This document shows, one piece after another, positions 6,474 through 12,922 of a stretch of DNA of 37,187 nt. This stretch comes from a virus, in IMG/VR virus record IMGVR_UViG_3300023223_000141, positions 1 to 37,187 of that record, one strand, 5' to 3'. Position 1 is the first letter of the stretch. Each line of letters opens with the position of its first letter. The notes beneath the pieces are model-generated. The model saw only the letters and a program-made list of their open reading frames with translations. It did no database searches and was not told the origin of the DNA. The translations under genes were made by a program, and so were the position numbers.

Positions 6474-6735
6474 CTGATCAAACGTCATTGCACAAAACTG
6501 ATCATCTGAAGCAGCCCTTGCTTAGTAGGGTAAAACAAATGTTCCGGCAATGCTTCACCTTGTACCCGGACACCTTGGCGACAGAAATGTTGTAGGCACA
6601 AAAGGTCCAGTGAGTTGATGACTTCATTGGATGTATTAGAGCCTAAATGCTGATACGGGGACAGCCTACTACCCTGCCTTAACCGGCACCGCTTAATCAG
6701 CGGCTTGGTCTATACCAAGGGGGAAAGGGAAAGAG
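6474..6735 (+). ncRNA. Candidate structured RNA in the 430-base non-coding gap
   Basis: This stretch has no convincing ORF but many hairpins: CCCT/AGGG (6515-6530), TCCGG/CCGGA (6543-6570), CGACA-GAAA-TGTTG (6579-6592), CCGCT-TAATC-AGCGG (6689-6703) and CTTGGT-CTAT-ACCAAG (6704-6719), the last two stacked head to tail. The 6579-6592 stem contains a G-U pair and a GNRA loop only when read as plus-strand RNA, favouring that strand. Two CTGATCA copies (6474, 6498) lie at the start. It is either a structured leader of the 6754 gene, a stand-alone phage RNA, or both. No known RNA family was recognised. Confidence 0.4.
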
Positions 6736-6753
6736 CTATGAACGGAGAAGATT

Positions 6754-6999
6754 ATGAGGAATAAACAAATGAGTGACGAATGGATTTTGGCTGCGGACAG
6801 AGTAAGAATACCCATTGATGAAGAACGATATGCGATGGCTTATTGTGGGAGCCGTAAAAATGCTGCTATTGTATATGCTGCCCCCATAATGCTTGCTGCA
6901 TTAAAACGGATAGTAATTCTCGGTGAAGCAGATAACGGTGATGCAATGGAGGTTGTTATCGCTAAAAGAGCAATTCTAAAAGCGGAGATTTCCTTATGA
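6754..6999 (+). CDS. Small phage protein with AAPxMLxAL motif
   Basis: This 81-residue protein starts at the ATG at 6754 (GGAG 8 bases upstream); an in-frame ATG at 6769 (MSDEWILAADR) is also possible. It contains IVYAAPIMLAALKRI at about residues 38-52 and ends with AKRAILKAE, matching the 'AAPEMLEAL...AIAKA' family also found at 2078-2413. The function is unknown. It is the first gene after the structured non-coding region, and its TGA overlaps the next ATG. Confidence 0.65.
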   Translation: MRNKQMSDEWILAADRVRIPIDEERYAMAYCGSRKNAAIVYAAPIMLAALKRIVILGEADNGDAMEVVIAKRAILKAEISL

Positions 7000-7256
7000 A
7001 TTATCTAAGTAATAACAAAAAAATCATGTTTATGTGGGGGGTCCAACACCCAGACGGCTATATTAATTGTTGGTCTGTAAAACCAACAAGGGTTCAATCA
7101 ATGGAGTGGCTTACATCTGGTCACTATGGTGTAGACCCGTCTTCAAATTGGAGGTGGTGGTATAACCGGGGATGGAGGGCTGTCAAAGTTGAAGTTAGAT
7201 TAATGCCACACTATGCACCAATTGATAGTTGTTATCATGAAAACCTCTCATTTTAG
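6996..7256 (+). CDS. Hypothetical Trp/Tyr-rich protein
   Basis: This 86-residue protein starts by ATGA overlap with the previous gene. It is rich in aromatic residues (MWGVQHPDGYINCW, NWRWWYNRGWRAVKVEV), suggesting a compact beta domain. No family was recognised. Confidence 0.6.
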   Translation: MNYLSNNKKIMFMWGVQHPDGYINCWSVKPTRVQSMEWLTSGHYGVDPSSNWRWWYNRGWRAVKVEVRLMPHYAPIDSCYHENLSF

Positions 7257-7279
7257 AGCTATGGATAAAGGAGAGAGAG

Positions 7280-7522
7280 ATGGCTAACACAGGAACATTC
7301 TCTTTAGACGGATATCGCCAGTGGTGGTTCGAGTTGTTCGAATACGACGATCGAACACATGAAGACTACAACATAAACCACCTACCCCTTACACAGATCG
7401 TGGAGAAAGCCAGGCGAGCTGGCTACACGGTACGGCTAGAGGTAACAGAAGCACCAAAGCCCATGAACGAGGCAGAGCATAGATATTTGCAGGAAAATAA
7501 AGAAAACCCTTGCAATAAGTGA
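7280..7522 (+). CDS. Hypothetical acidic protein
   Basis: This 80-residue protein is preceded by AAAGGAGAGAG. The predicted fold is a short aromatic segment (YRQWWFELFEYDDRTHEDY) followed by a helix-strand pair (LTQIVEKARRAGYTVRLEV). No family was recognised. Codon use and operon position match its neighbours. Confidence 0.6.
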   Translation: MANTGTFSLDGYRQWWFELFEYDDRTHEDYNINHLPLTQIVEKARRAGYTVRLEVTEAPKPMNEAEHRYLQENKENPCNK

Positions 7523-7565
7523 GATATGGCTTATATTAGATAATATAGAAACAGGGAGAGAAAAC

Positions 7566-7826
7566 ATGGGTGAGATAGCAGACATGATGTTGGACGGAAC
7601 GCTTGATTGTGTCACTGGTGAATATCTTGGTGCTGATACGGGGTATCCTGTTACAACGGAGCGAGGGCATCCAAATTCTCTATATACAGAGGATGAGCGC
7701 CGGGAGATGTATGGCCCCCGTGGACAAGGAAGACGCAACAAGAAAGATCGAAATTGCCCGATTTGCAACAAGGCTGTTCGAGGTACTGAAGGTCTCAGGA
7801 TGCACACCAAAGACAGACATAATTAA
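7566..7826 (+). CDS. Zn-binding protein with C2H2-type finger
   Basis: This 86-residue protein starts at an ATG preceded by a GGGAGAG ribosome site. The N-terminus (IADMMLDGTLDCVTGEYLG) matches a common phage family that usually has CxxC here ('MLDGxxCxxCGxxL'); in this copy only one Cys remains. The C-terminus has CPICNKAVRGTEGLRMH then TKDRH, a C-x2-C-x12-H-x4-H finger. It may bind nucleic acid, but the function is unknown. The partial loss of the N-terminal Zn knuckle is the odd feature. Confidence 0.7.
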   Translation: MGEIADMMLDGTLDCVTGEYLGADTGYPVTTERGHPNSLYTEDERREMYGPRGQGRRNKKDRNCPICNKAVRGTEGLRMHTKDRHN

Positions 7827-7845
7827 ACGCCCGGAGGATATAGGG

Positions 7846-7965
7846 ATGAAAAAAGAGCACCAAAAACTGATTGAAATACTACTCACTAAAGATGAGAGCC
7901 AGATCAGGAAAGAAATTGAAGCCATGCAGATTATGAACCGTTTCAAGCAGGCAAATAAAAAGTAA
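7846..7965 (+). CDS. Small helical protein (39 aa)
   Basis: This 39-residue protein starts at the ATG at 7846, with GGAGG upstream in CCCGGAGGATATAGGG. It is entirely charged helix (IEILLTKDESQIRKEIEAMQ). A longer frame upstream overlaps the Zn-finger gene and has no ribosome site. The function is unknown. Confidence 0.5.
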   Translation: MKKEHQKLIEILLTKDESQIRKEIEAMQIMNRFKQANKK

Positions 7966-7993
7966 CACAAATGCCCTAGCAAAGGAGGATGAA

Positions 7994-8137
7994 ATGGCTA
8001 ATGAAATGGAAGTTGTAGACGAGTATTATTTTTCGTCATCTATGTACGAGGAGGATGCTATACTTTTATATCACTCGACTACGCAAGATGATCTTCAAGA
8101 GATTAATGAGACGCACGATTATGACGATGGTAATTAA
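7994..8137 (+). CDS. Very acidic small protein (47 aa)
   Basis: This 47-residue protein starts at an ATG preceded by AAAGGAGGATGAA, one of the best ribosome sites in the region. About a third of its residues are Asp or Glu and there is almost no Lys or Arg. Such charge is seen in DNA-mimic anti-restriction or anti-nuclease proteins, but 47 residues is short for one and no motif supports it. The function is unknown. Confidence 0.55.
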   Translation: MANEMEVVDEYYFSSSMYEEDAILLYHSTTQDDLQEINETHDYDDGN

Positions 8138-8193
8138 TTCATAAACAAACTCCCACAAGAGGAGACTTAACCAATGGACTAATTCCTGAGCCG

Positions 8194-8219
8194 TGTAGCA
8201 CACAAGCCCCGGTGCTACA
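8194..8219 (+). promoter_or_regulatory. 8-bp hairpin upstream of the alpha-CTD-like gene
   Basis: TGTAGCAC (8194-8201) and GTGCTACA (8212-8219) form a perfect 8-bp stem with a 10-base loop. It lies between a well-spaced GAGGAG followed by a two-codon ATG GAC TAA ORF (ATG at 8174) and the real start at 8245. There is no T-run, so it is more likely an mRNA structure than a terminator. Confidence 0.5.
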
Positions 8220-8244
8220 TACTGAGAAATTAGAGGAGGATAGA

Positions 8245-8589
8245 ATGGACGACAGACAATTACATAAAAACATCCGTAAGGCGGTTGGTGACTTTAACGA
8301 GGCCCACAGGTTAATGGGGCAAGCCTATGCAAGAATGACCATGTTGAGGGATAAGCTATTTTCCCCTCCATATGTATCAAATGATGATATCCCGTTTGAT
8401 TGCCTTGATCTAACCACAAGGGCAAAGTATTGCATAAAAAACCATGGCATTGAAACTTGGGGCGGCGTTGCAGCACTAACAAAGAAAGAATGGTTAAGGG
8501 TTCCAAACTGCGGGAAGGGAACTGTTGATACTATTGAGGCGGCTTTATGTTTGCGGGGATGGAAATTCAAGGATAATGCCAATGACTAA
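8245..8589 (+). CDS. RNA polymerase alpha-CTD-like helix-hairpin-helix protein
   Basis: This 114-residue protein starts at the ATG at 8245, chosen because GAGGAGG lies just upstream. Residues 50-105 match the C-terminal domain of the RNA polymerase alpha subunit: LDLTTRAKYCIKNHGIETWG, ALTKKEWLRVPNCGKGT, VDTIEAAL. The order parallels bacterial alpha ('LSVRAxNCLKxxxIxTIGDLVxLxExELLxxxNxGKKSLxEI'). Residues 1-45 form a separate charged helix and the alpha N-terminal domain is absent. Alpha-CTD binds UP elements and activators, so a free copy could compete for or bridge such contacts, but plain DNA binding is equally possible. Confidence 0.75.
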   Translation: MDDRQLHKNIRKAVGDFNEAHRLMGQAYARMTMLRDKLFSPPYVSNDDIPFDCLDLTTRAKYCIKNHGIETWGGVAALTKKEWLRVPNCGKGTVDTIEAALCLRGWKFKDNAND

Positions 8590-8629
8590 ATACCGTGGAT
8601 ACACAATAGATATGTTGGAGGATGAGTGA
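8582..8629 (+). CDS. Possible 15-aa coupled peptide
   Basis: An ATG overlapping the previous stop (ATGACTAA) opens a 15-codon ORF (MTKYRGYTIDMLEDE) whose TGA overlaps the next ATG at 8629. It fills the gap between two genes exactly, as a reinitiation relay would. It could equally be a decayed gene or chance. Confidence 0.3.
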   Translation: MTKYRGYTIDMLEDE

Positions 8630-8790
8630 TGGCTAATAGATTTGCGACAAAAAAAGAATTTGAGCGCAGGTTAAGAGAGAATGTGGCTAAGTCATCAAAG
8701 GAACAAAATCTGTCTGCTGAAGACGAAGAAAAGGTCTATGTCGCAGCGTGTGCGTCGTTAAGAATTTCACCTAACAAGGAGGATGATTAG
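8629..8790 (+). CDS. Small charged helical protein (53 aa)
   Basis: This 53-residue protein starts at the ATG at 8629, preceded by TTGGAGGATGAG. It is charged and helical (KKEFERRLRENVAKSSKEQ) and ends KEDD. No family was recognised. Its last codons contain an AAGGAGG. Confidence 0.5.
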   Translation: MANRFATKKEFERRLRENVAKSSKEQNLSAEDEEKVYVAACASLRISPNKEDD

Positions 8791-8826
8791 TATTATGTGT
8801 TGGTGTGTATCAGCGAACGCGTTTAA

Positions 8827-8916
8827 ATGAAGCTGACGGCGAAGAAAAAGGGTGTATTTTTAGAAATGTCATATATCTGCACACCTACAGATAATATTAA
8901 CGGGAGGAAGAAATGA
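8827..8916 (+). CDS. Possible 29-aa ORF
   Basis: A 29-codon ORF (MKLTAKKKGVFLEMSYIC start) ends by ATGA overlap with the next gene. It lacks a clear ribosome site; the nearest AAGGAGG is 12 bases before another short ORF at 8795. Reported only because the overlap with the next start is exact. Confidence 0.2.
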   Translation: MKLTAKKKGVFLEMSYICTPTDNINGRKK

Positions 8917-9242
8917 AGAGATTTGAAAATTCAAGTGTCGGGATTTTGTTTTTAGTTGTTGGCTATGGGTTGGGTGTGTGGACCGGTTATGATGTTGCCG
9001 GTGATTTTAATGAAAAAGACATAGTATATGCCTATGACCAAGGATTTGAGGCTGGTGGCCAAGCAACCCATGAAGGTACTACAGCAATATCACACAAGAC
9101 CCTGATTGGTGTATGTGGGGTTAAGGACATAAGCCAAGTACTCATTCGTGATGGTGGTATATACTGCCTTAACGGTGCGGATTATATACGGATACAGCCA
9201 GAGTTTACGTTCGAGTATACTGGCGGGACAGATGATAAATAG
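8913..9242 (+). CDS. Membrane-anchored hypothetical protein
   Basis: This 109-residue protein is preceded by GGGAGGAAGAA. An N-terminal hydrophobic segment (VGILFLVVGYGLGVWTGY, about residues 9-26) predicts a membrane anchor or uncleaved signal. The remainder is soluble, with two Cys (GVCGVKD and YCLNG) about 20 residues or more apart that could form a disulphide if exported. No family was recognised. Confidence 0.6.
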   Translation: MKRFENSSVGILFLVVGYGLGVWTGYDVAGDFNEKDIVYAYDQGFEAGGQATHEGTTAISHKTLIGVCGVKDISQVLIRDGGIYCLNGADYIRIQPEFTFEYTGGTDDK

Positions 9243-9253
9243 GAGATTGAACG

Positions 9254-9499
9254 ATGGATAAGAAACCAATGAGAGGTTTTAGCCTTCAAGAGATTATTGA
9301 GCCTATCGCGGCATCAGAATGGGAAGCCAAACTGAAGATGACCAATGTGCAAAGAGCGTCCTTGAAAGCTGTGGAAACCAGAACTACCAGAACCCTAGAT
9401 GCTGCTAGATGCAGGATGTTTATTTGTGGCAATGCTGGGGATATGACAAGCGATAACTTTTTAAGGTGTGTTGAAGACTTCGCACACGTCAAGCTTTAG
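9254..9499 (+). CDS. Hypothetical helical protein
   Basis: This 81-residue protein is preceded by AGGAG (TAGGAGATTGAACG). It is predicted helical (FSLQEIIEPIAASEWEAKLK), with a small Cys/Met patch (AARCRMFICGNAGDM). No family was recognised. Confidence 0.55.
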   Translation: MDKKPMRGFSLQEIIEPIAASEWEAKLKMTNVQRASLKAVETRTTRTLDAARCRMFICGNAGDMTSDNFLRCVEDFAHVKL

Positions 9500-9507
9500 G
9501 ACAGTTA

Positions 9508-9735
9508 ATGGCGATTTTGAATTGGAAAAAGCTATCACCAAGAAAAGGCGATAAGCATCACTGGTATGCACATCTGTTTGGCGAAAAGGAAGCAAATGAT
9601 GTCTCGTTTGATATTTATCAGGTTGATGGGAAATATTTAGCGAAGAAATCCAATAATGAGGAAACCAAAAAGATTGGCTGGTTTAAGACACTCGAAATCG
9701 CCAAAGGTGCTGTTGAAGCAAACATAAAATTTTAG
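9508..9735 (+). CDS. Hypothetical small beta protein
   Basis: This 75-residue protein starts at ATG 9508 after TTTAGGACAG. Its pattern (HHWYAHLFG, FDIYQVDGKYLAKKS, IGWFKTLEIAKGAVE) is a beta-hairpin domain ending in a helix, like small phage proteins that resemble single-domain DNA-binding or AP2-like folds. The resemblance is structural guesswork. It is the last gene before a 141-base gap with a new promoter. Confidence 0.55.
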   Translation: MAILNWKKLSPRKGDKHHWYAHLFGEKEANDVSFDIYQVDGKYLAKKSNNEETKKIGWFKTLEIAKGAVEANIKF

Positions 9736-9780
9736 ACAGATTGAATACACACACAAACAATGGTAGAATAACTCATGATA

Positions 9781-9807
9781 GTCAAACAAGGCACTATGTA
9801 ATTTGAC
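9781..9807. promoter_or_regulatory. Inverted repeat upstream of the 9877 promoter (possible operator)
   Basis: GTCAAA (9781-9786) and TTTGAC (9802-9807) form inverted 6-base arms about two helical turns apart centre to centre, just upstream of the promoter at 9824-9852. That geometry suits a dimeric regulator, but 6-base arms also arise by chance. Confidence 0.3.
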
Positions 9808-9823
9808 AAACCAAGAAAAAATA

Positions 9824-9852
9824 TTAATGTTCTTCCTGTTAGGGTGTATAAT
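9824..9852 (+). promoter_or_regulatory. Promoter upstream of the 9877 gene
   Basis: A consensus TATAAT (9847-9852) lies 25 bases before the ATG at 9877, with a weak -35 (TTAATG, 9824-9829) at 17-base spacing. A TTGACA at 9803 is too far away for this -10. The weak -35 suggests activator dependence, or the alpha-CTD-like protein could help; that is speculation. Confidence 0.4.
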
Positions 9853-9876
9853 TCATTATGTTATGTGAGGTAAACA

Positions 9877-10080
9877 ATGAGACTTTCAGTTATGACACGA
9901 GACAAAAATGGCAAAGAGTGTATGTATGGGCAGTTAAGTCTTGCTGGGCACTTTACCTCTGGAACTCAAGAGATAGAGTCAGGGCACACTGGAAAAGCTA
10001 CAATGATGCTTATAGGTGATTTGTTTGCAAGCATAGCAGAAGTTGAGAGGGGTGAAGATGAAAAGCTTGAAAGAACATAA
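9877..10080 (+). CDS. Hypothetical protein
   Basis: This 67-residue protein is preceded by GTGAGGT. Its layout is a beta hairpin, then a Gly/Thr-rich turn and a helix (TMMLIGDLFASIAEVERG). The short 'MLIGDLFASI' helix is hydrophobic but too short for a confident membrane span. It overlaps the next start by 23 bases. Confidence 0.55.
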   Translation: MRLSVMTRDKNGKECMYGQLSLAGHFTSGTQEIESGHTGKATMMLIGDLFASIAEVERGEDEKLERT

Positions 10081-10249
10081 CAAAGAGGCCCGTAAGCCTG
10101 TCGCTGTTGTAATAAATAACGCCGGCGTTTTATGTGATAAGTGCGGTGAGCCAATGGTTTATTCTGATCCCGGTCAAATGTGTGCTAGTATGCCACCATG
10201 CTACAAGGTTCACTGTCCTGAATGTAAACTCTTTGGGCTTAAGTATTAA
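10058..10249 (+). CDS. Small Zn-ribbon protein (63 aa)
   Basis: This 63-residue protein starts at the ATG at 10058, chosen because GAGGGG lies 6 bases upstream; an upstream TTG frame has no ribosome site. Two knuckles, CDKCGEP (residues 26-32) and CYKVHCPECKLFG (about 48-60), form a likely four-Cys zinc ribbon. It may bind nucleic acid or a protein partner. Confidence 0.6.
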   Translation: MKSLKEHNKEARKPVAVVINNAGVLCDKCGEPMVYSDPGQMCASMPPCYKVHCPECKLFGLKY

Positions 10250-10292
10250 AATGACTGTAACCTACAGAAATGCAGGGGATAAGGGGAATAAC

Positions 10293-10403
10293 ATGACATG
10301 GTTTGTAGCGATGATATTTTTCGGAGGGTTTTGTTCCTGTTGGGTTTTCCTGTCATATATTATAATCTTACTGACCACAAAACACAGAAACAAGCACTCA
10401 TAG
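10293..10403 (+). CDS. Small membrane protein (36 aa)
   Basis: This 36-residue protein starts at the ATG at 10293, chosen because AAGGGGA lies 6 bases upstream; an in-frame ATG at 10251 is less well placed. Residues 3-27 are hydrophobic (FVAMIFFGGF then WVFLSYIIILL) with a basic tail (KHRNKHS), predicting one membrane helix. The function is unknown. Confidence 0.5.
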   Translation: MTWFVAMIFFGGFCSCWVFLSYIIILLTTKHRNKHS

Positions 10404-10473
10404 TTGTACCAAGTGCGGCTATATACGGGGTTAAGACAAAAACCCACACCATTAAATTGAAAAGGGGGTGAAA

Positions 10474-10626
10474 ATGGCTGAAGATGACGAAAATAGCTAC
10501 TGGTGTTTATATTGTGGAAGAATGTTGTTGGCTGAGTTTCAAGATGATGACGAAAGAGTTTTTGTGCACGATGAGGTTTACCACCCACCAAATGAAACAT
10601 ATACTGAAGAAGACAGCCCCCAGTGA
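10474..10626 (+). CDS. Small Zn-binding acidic protein (50 aa)
   Basis: This 50-residue protein is preceded by AAAGGGGGTG. CLYCGRM (residues 11-17) and the His residues near 32 and 37 (VHDEVYH) could form a C2H2 site. The rest is strongly acidic. The next gene starts at GTG overlapping its TGA. The function is unknown. Confidence 0.55.
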   Translation: MAEDDENSYWCLYCGRMLLAEFQDDDERVFVHDEVYHPPNETYTEEDSPQ

Positions 10627-10952
10627 AAAAGCCTGACTTAGATGAGCCGCAGCAAAGAACGGCAATGTACTTTTTAATAGCAGAAAAAATAAAATCTATT
10701 TGTGTTGATAACGGTTATACAGCGGCGGTTCATGGAAGCCTAGTCAATGATTTGGATATTATTGTAATTCCGTGGACTAACAAGGCTATTGAACCTAAAG
10801 ATATGCATTCTAAAATTATCAATGGAATTAAAGGATACATTAACCAATCGGATAGCGAACCAACAGAAAAGCCACACGGCAGACTATGTTGGACAATTAT
10901 TATGGACTGGCACGCTTATATTGATTTGTGTATAATGCCTCACACTAACTGA
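10623..10952 (+). CDS. Minimal nucleotidyltransferase-like protein
   Basis: This 109-residue protein starts at a GTG overlapping the previous stop. The block AAVHGSLVNDLDIIVIPW (about residues 34-51) resembles the Pol-beta nucleotidyltransferase signature (GS followed by DxD), and KPHGRLCW and YIDLCIMP follow. The same block order occurs in many short phage proteins of unknown activity. The GS-to-DxD gap is shorter than in active enzymes, so catalysis is uncertain. Confidence 0.55.
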   Translation: MKKPDLDEPQQRTAMYFLIAEKIKSICVDNGYTAAVHGSLVNDLDIIVIPWTNKAIEPKDMHSKIINGIKGYINQSDSEPTEKPHGRLCWTIIMDWHAYIDLCIMPHTN

Positions 10953-10996
10953 AAGTAACGAGTGACAATAACCCTAAACATTAACAGGACTGAGCA

Positions 10997-11272
10997 ATGT
11001 ACATATTACCGCAGAAACATAAATGCAATGAGTGCGGCCACGAACAAATGTATGGGCCACACGATGGTCACAACGTGCCTTTTTTCTCTACAGGTGATCC
11101 TATGTGTCCAAATTGTTGGGATAAGTTTTTAAAAGAGCATGTAGGCAAGCTAGAGTATATCAAGGGTGCAGAGACCAAGGCTAAAGACGCTGATATTACT
11201 GCAAGTCTAAGAGGCCAAGGTAGTATCACATGTGAGGATATTGACTACGTAATAACAAACAGGATTGAGTAA
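10997..11272 (+). CDS. Small Zn-ribbon protein (91 aa)
   Basis: This 91-residue protein has two knuckles, CNECGHEQ (residues 9-16) and CPNCWDKF (about 37-44), forming a zinc ribbon, followed by a charged helical tail. Its stop overlaps the small terminase ATG (TAATG), so it may be co-translated with the packaging genes. The function is unknown. Confidence 0.6.
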   Translation: MYILPQKHKCNECGHEQMYGPHDGHNVPFFSTGDPMCPNCWDKFLKEHVGKLEYIKGAETKAKDADITASLRGQGSITCEDIDYVITNRIE

Positions 11273-11694
11273 TGCCAGCAGGTAGACCAACAGACTACAA
11301 GGAAGAGTACAACGAGCTTGCACATAAGCTTTGTTTGCTTGGCTGTACAGACAAAAGACTAGCCGAATTACTTGAGACATCAGAACCAACATTGAACAAA
11401 TGGAAGAGAGACTTTCCAGAATTTCTTAAGTCCATCAAAGAGGGAAGAGATATTGCAGACGCTGAAATAGCCCACGCAACATACCATAGGGCCAAAGGAT
11501 ATAGTCACCCAGAGGACAAGATATTCAATGATGGTGGTGAGCCTATGATAGTTCCAACAACCAAGCATTACCCACCAGACACACAAGCAGCAAGACTTTG
11601 GTTAATGAACCGTCATCCTGATAAGTGGCGGGACAAACAAGAGACCGAACATACAGGGGAATTAAAAATAAGGGTAATTCGTGACGGAGATTAA
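11272..11694 (+). CDS. terS: Terminase small subunit
   Basis: This 140-residue protein begins with the typical small-terminase HTH: MPAGRPTDYKEEY, then LLGCTDKRLAELLETSEPTLNKWKRDFPEF (split by the turn near residue 36). The conserved middle HATYHRAKGYSHPEDKI and the end LWLMNRHPDKWRDKQ occur in many phage small terminases. It recognises the packaging site as an oligomeric ring and recruits the large subunit, whose gene overlaps it by 14 bases. This marks the start of the late region. Confidence 0.9.
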   Translation: MPAGRPTDYKEEYNELAHKLCLLGCTDKRLAELLETSEPTLNKWKRDFPEFLKSIKEGRDIADAEIAHATYHRAKGYSHPEDKIFNDGGEPMIVPTTKHYPPDTQAARLWLMNRHPDKWRDKQETEHTGELKIRVIRDGD

Positions 11695-12922
11695 ATTAAA
11701 CCTTCAGAAACTTCATGATGCACAGCGTACAGTAAAGAACAACGCTTCCAGGTTTAACGTGCTGGCATGCGGCAGACGTTGGGGCAAGACACATTTAGGC
11801 ATAGATCTGCTAACAGATGAGGGATGCATACTAGACGGCTACCCCTGTGGATGGTTTGCCCCTAACTATAAATTCCTTATGGGGGCATGGCGGGAAATAC
11901 ATTCAACGTTGCATCCAATTATTGCAGAGAGTAACAAATCAGAGAAGATTATCAAGTTCGTCACTGGGGGTATATTGGAGTTCTGGTCGCTTGAAGATCC
12001 AGACGCCGGACGTTCAAGAAAGTACAAGCGTGTCATTATTGATGAGGCTGGACTTGCCAGATTTTTAGAGGATGCGTGGACGGAATCGCTGAGAGCTACA
12101 CTAGCAGACTATAAAGGCGACGCATGGTTCTTATCCTCTACCAGGGGCAGGAACTATTTTTATAACCTCCATCAGAAGGGCAAAGACCCTGAGCAGCCAT
12201 CTTGGAGTTCTTGGTCGTTTCCCACTTCAAGCAATCCATTTATTGATGCTGAGGAAATAGCGGCTGCTCGCCTTGAATTACCAGAAAGAGCCTTCAGGCA
12301 GGAATGGCTTGCCGAGTTCCTCGATAACGGTGGTACAGTCTTCAGGTTCATCAATGAAGCAGCAACAGCCAGCATTCAGGAGGTGCCTGACCCAGGCGCT
12401 GTGTATGTTATGGGTCTTGACTGGGCCAAGGATAATGACTTTACGGTTATCACGGTAATGGATGCCGTAGAGAGACGGGAGGTGTACAAGGATAGGTTCA
12501 ATAAAATTGATTGGCATTTGCAACGGCAACGCATTAAGGCTGCGCAAGACCGGTATAAATGTGTTACTATCCTTGCGGAAGAAAATTCTATTGGGTCGGT
12601 TAATATTGAGGAACTGAGACGCGAAGGGTTGCCAGTTGAGGGTTTTATGACTACTAATCAGAGTAAGCGTGAAATCATTGACCATTTAGCTATTGCATTT
12701 GAACGCTTTGAAATTTCAATAATTGATGATAATGTGACCAAATATGAACTTGAGAGTTTTGACGTGGAAATATCCAAGGCTGGAAATGTGATATACGGGG
12801 CTCCGATAGGTGGACATGATGATACAGTTATCTCGCTAGCTTTAGCATACCAGGCATGTAAGAGAGCCCCAATGGCACAGATGCATAAACCGTTAAACTT
12901 TACAGGAGAAGGCTTTGCATAA
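11681..12922 (+). CDS. terL: Terminase large subunit
   Basis: This 413-residue protein is the packaging motor. The ATPase has a Walker A-type CGRRWGKT at residues 30-37 and Walker B RVIIDEA ending at D121-E122. The C-terminal RNase H-like nuclease shows the acidic triad context: MGLDWAKDND (about 243-252), LAEENS (near 298) and GGHDDTVISLALAY (about 376-389). The start is GTG at 11681 inside the small subunit gene. The length is short but complete. It hydrolyses ATP to fill the procapsid through the portal and cuts the concatemer, consistent with headful packaging. Confidence 0.95.
   Translation: MTEIKLNLQKLHDAQRTVKNNASRFNVLACGRRWGKTHLGIDLLTDEGCILDGYPCGWFAPNYKFLMGAWREIHSTLHPIIAESNKSEKIIKFVTGGILEFWSLEDPDAGRSRKYKRVIIDEAGLARFLEDAWTESLRATLADYKGDAWFLSSTRGRNYFYNLHQKGKDPEQPSWSSWSFPTSSNPFIDAEEIAAARLELPERAFRQEWLAEFLDNGGTVFRFINEAATASIQEVPDPGAVYVMGLDWAKDNDFTVITVMDAVERREVYKDRFNKIDWHLQRQRIKAAQDRYKCVTILAEENSIGSVNIEELRREGLPVEGFMTTNQSKREIIDHLAIAFERFEISIIDDNVTKYELESFDVEISKAGNVIYGAPIGGHDDTVISLALAYQACKRAPMAQMHKPLNFTGEGFA

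Noticed and set aside
6538-6594. 18-codon ORF inside the structured non-coding gap
   Set aside because: No ribosome site, and it overlaps two hairpins; structure explains the sequence better.
9803-9808. TTGACA as the -35 box of the TATAAT at 9847
   Set aside because: The gap is 38 bases, far outside 15-19; it is instead one arm of the inverted repeat.
10404-10434. Zn-knuckle-like CTKCGY reading frame
   Set aside because: It has no start codon after an in-frame stop at 10372 and encodes under 20 residues; at most a gene remnant.
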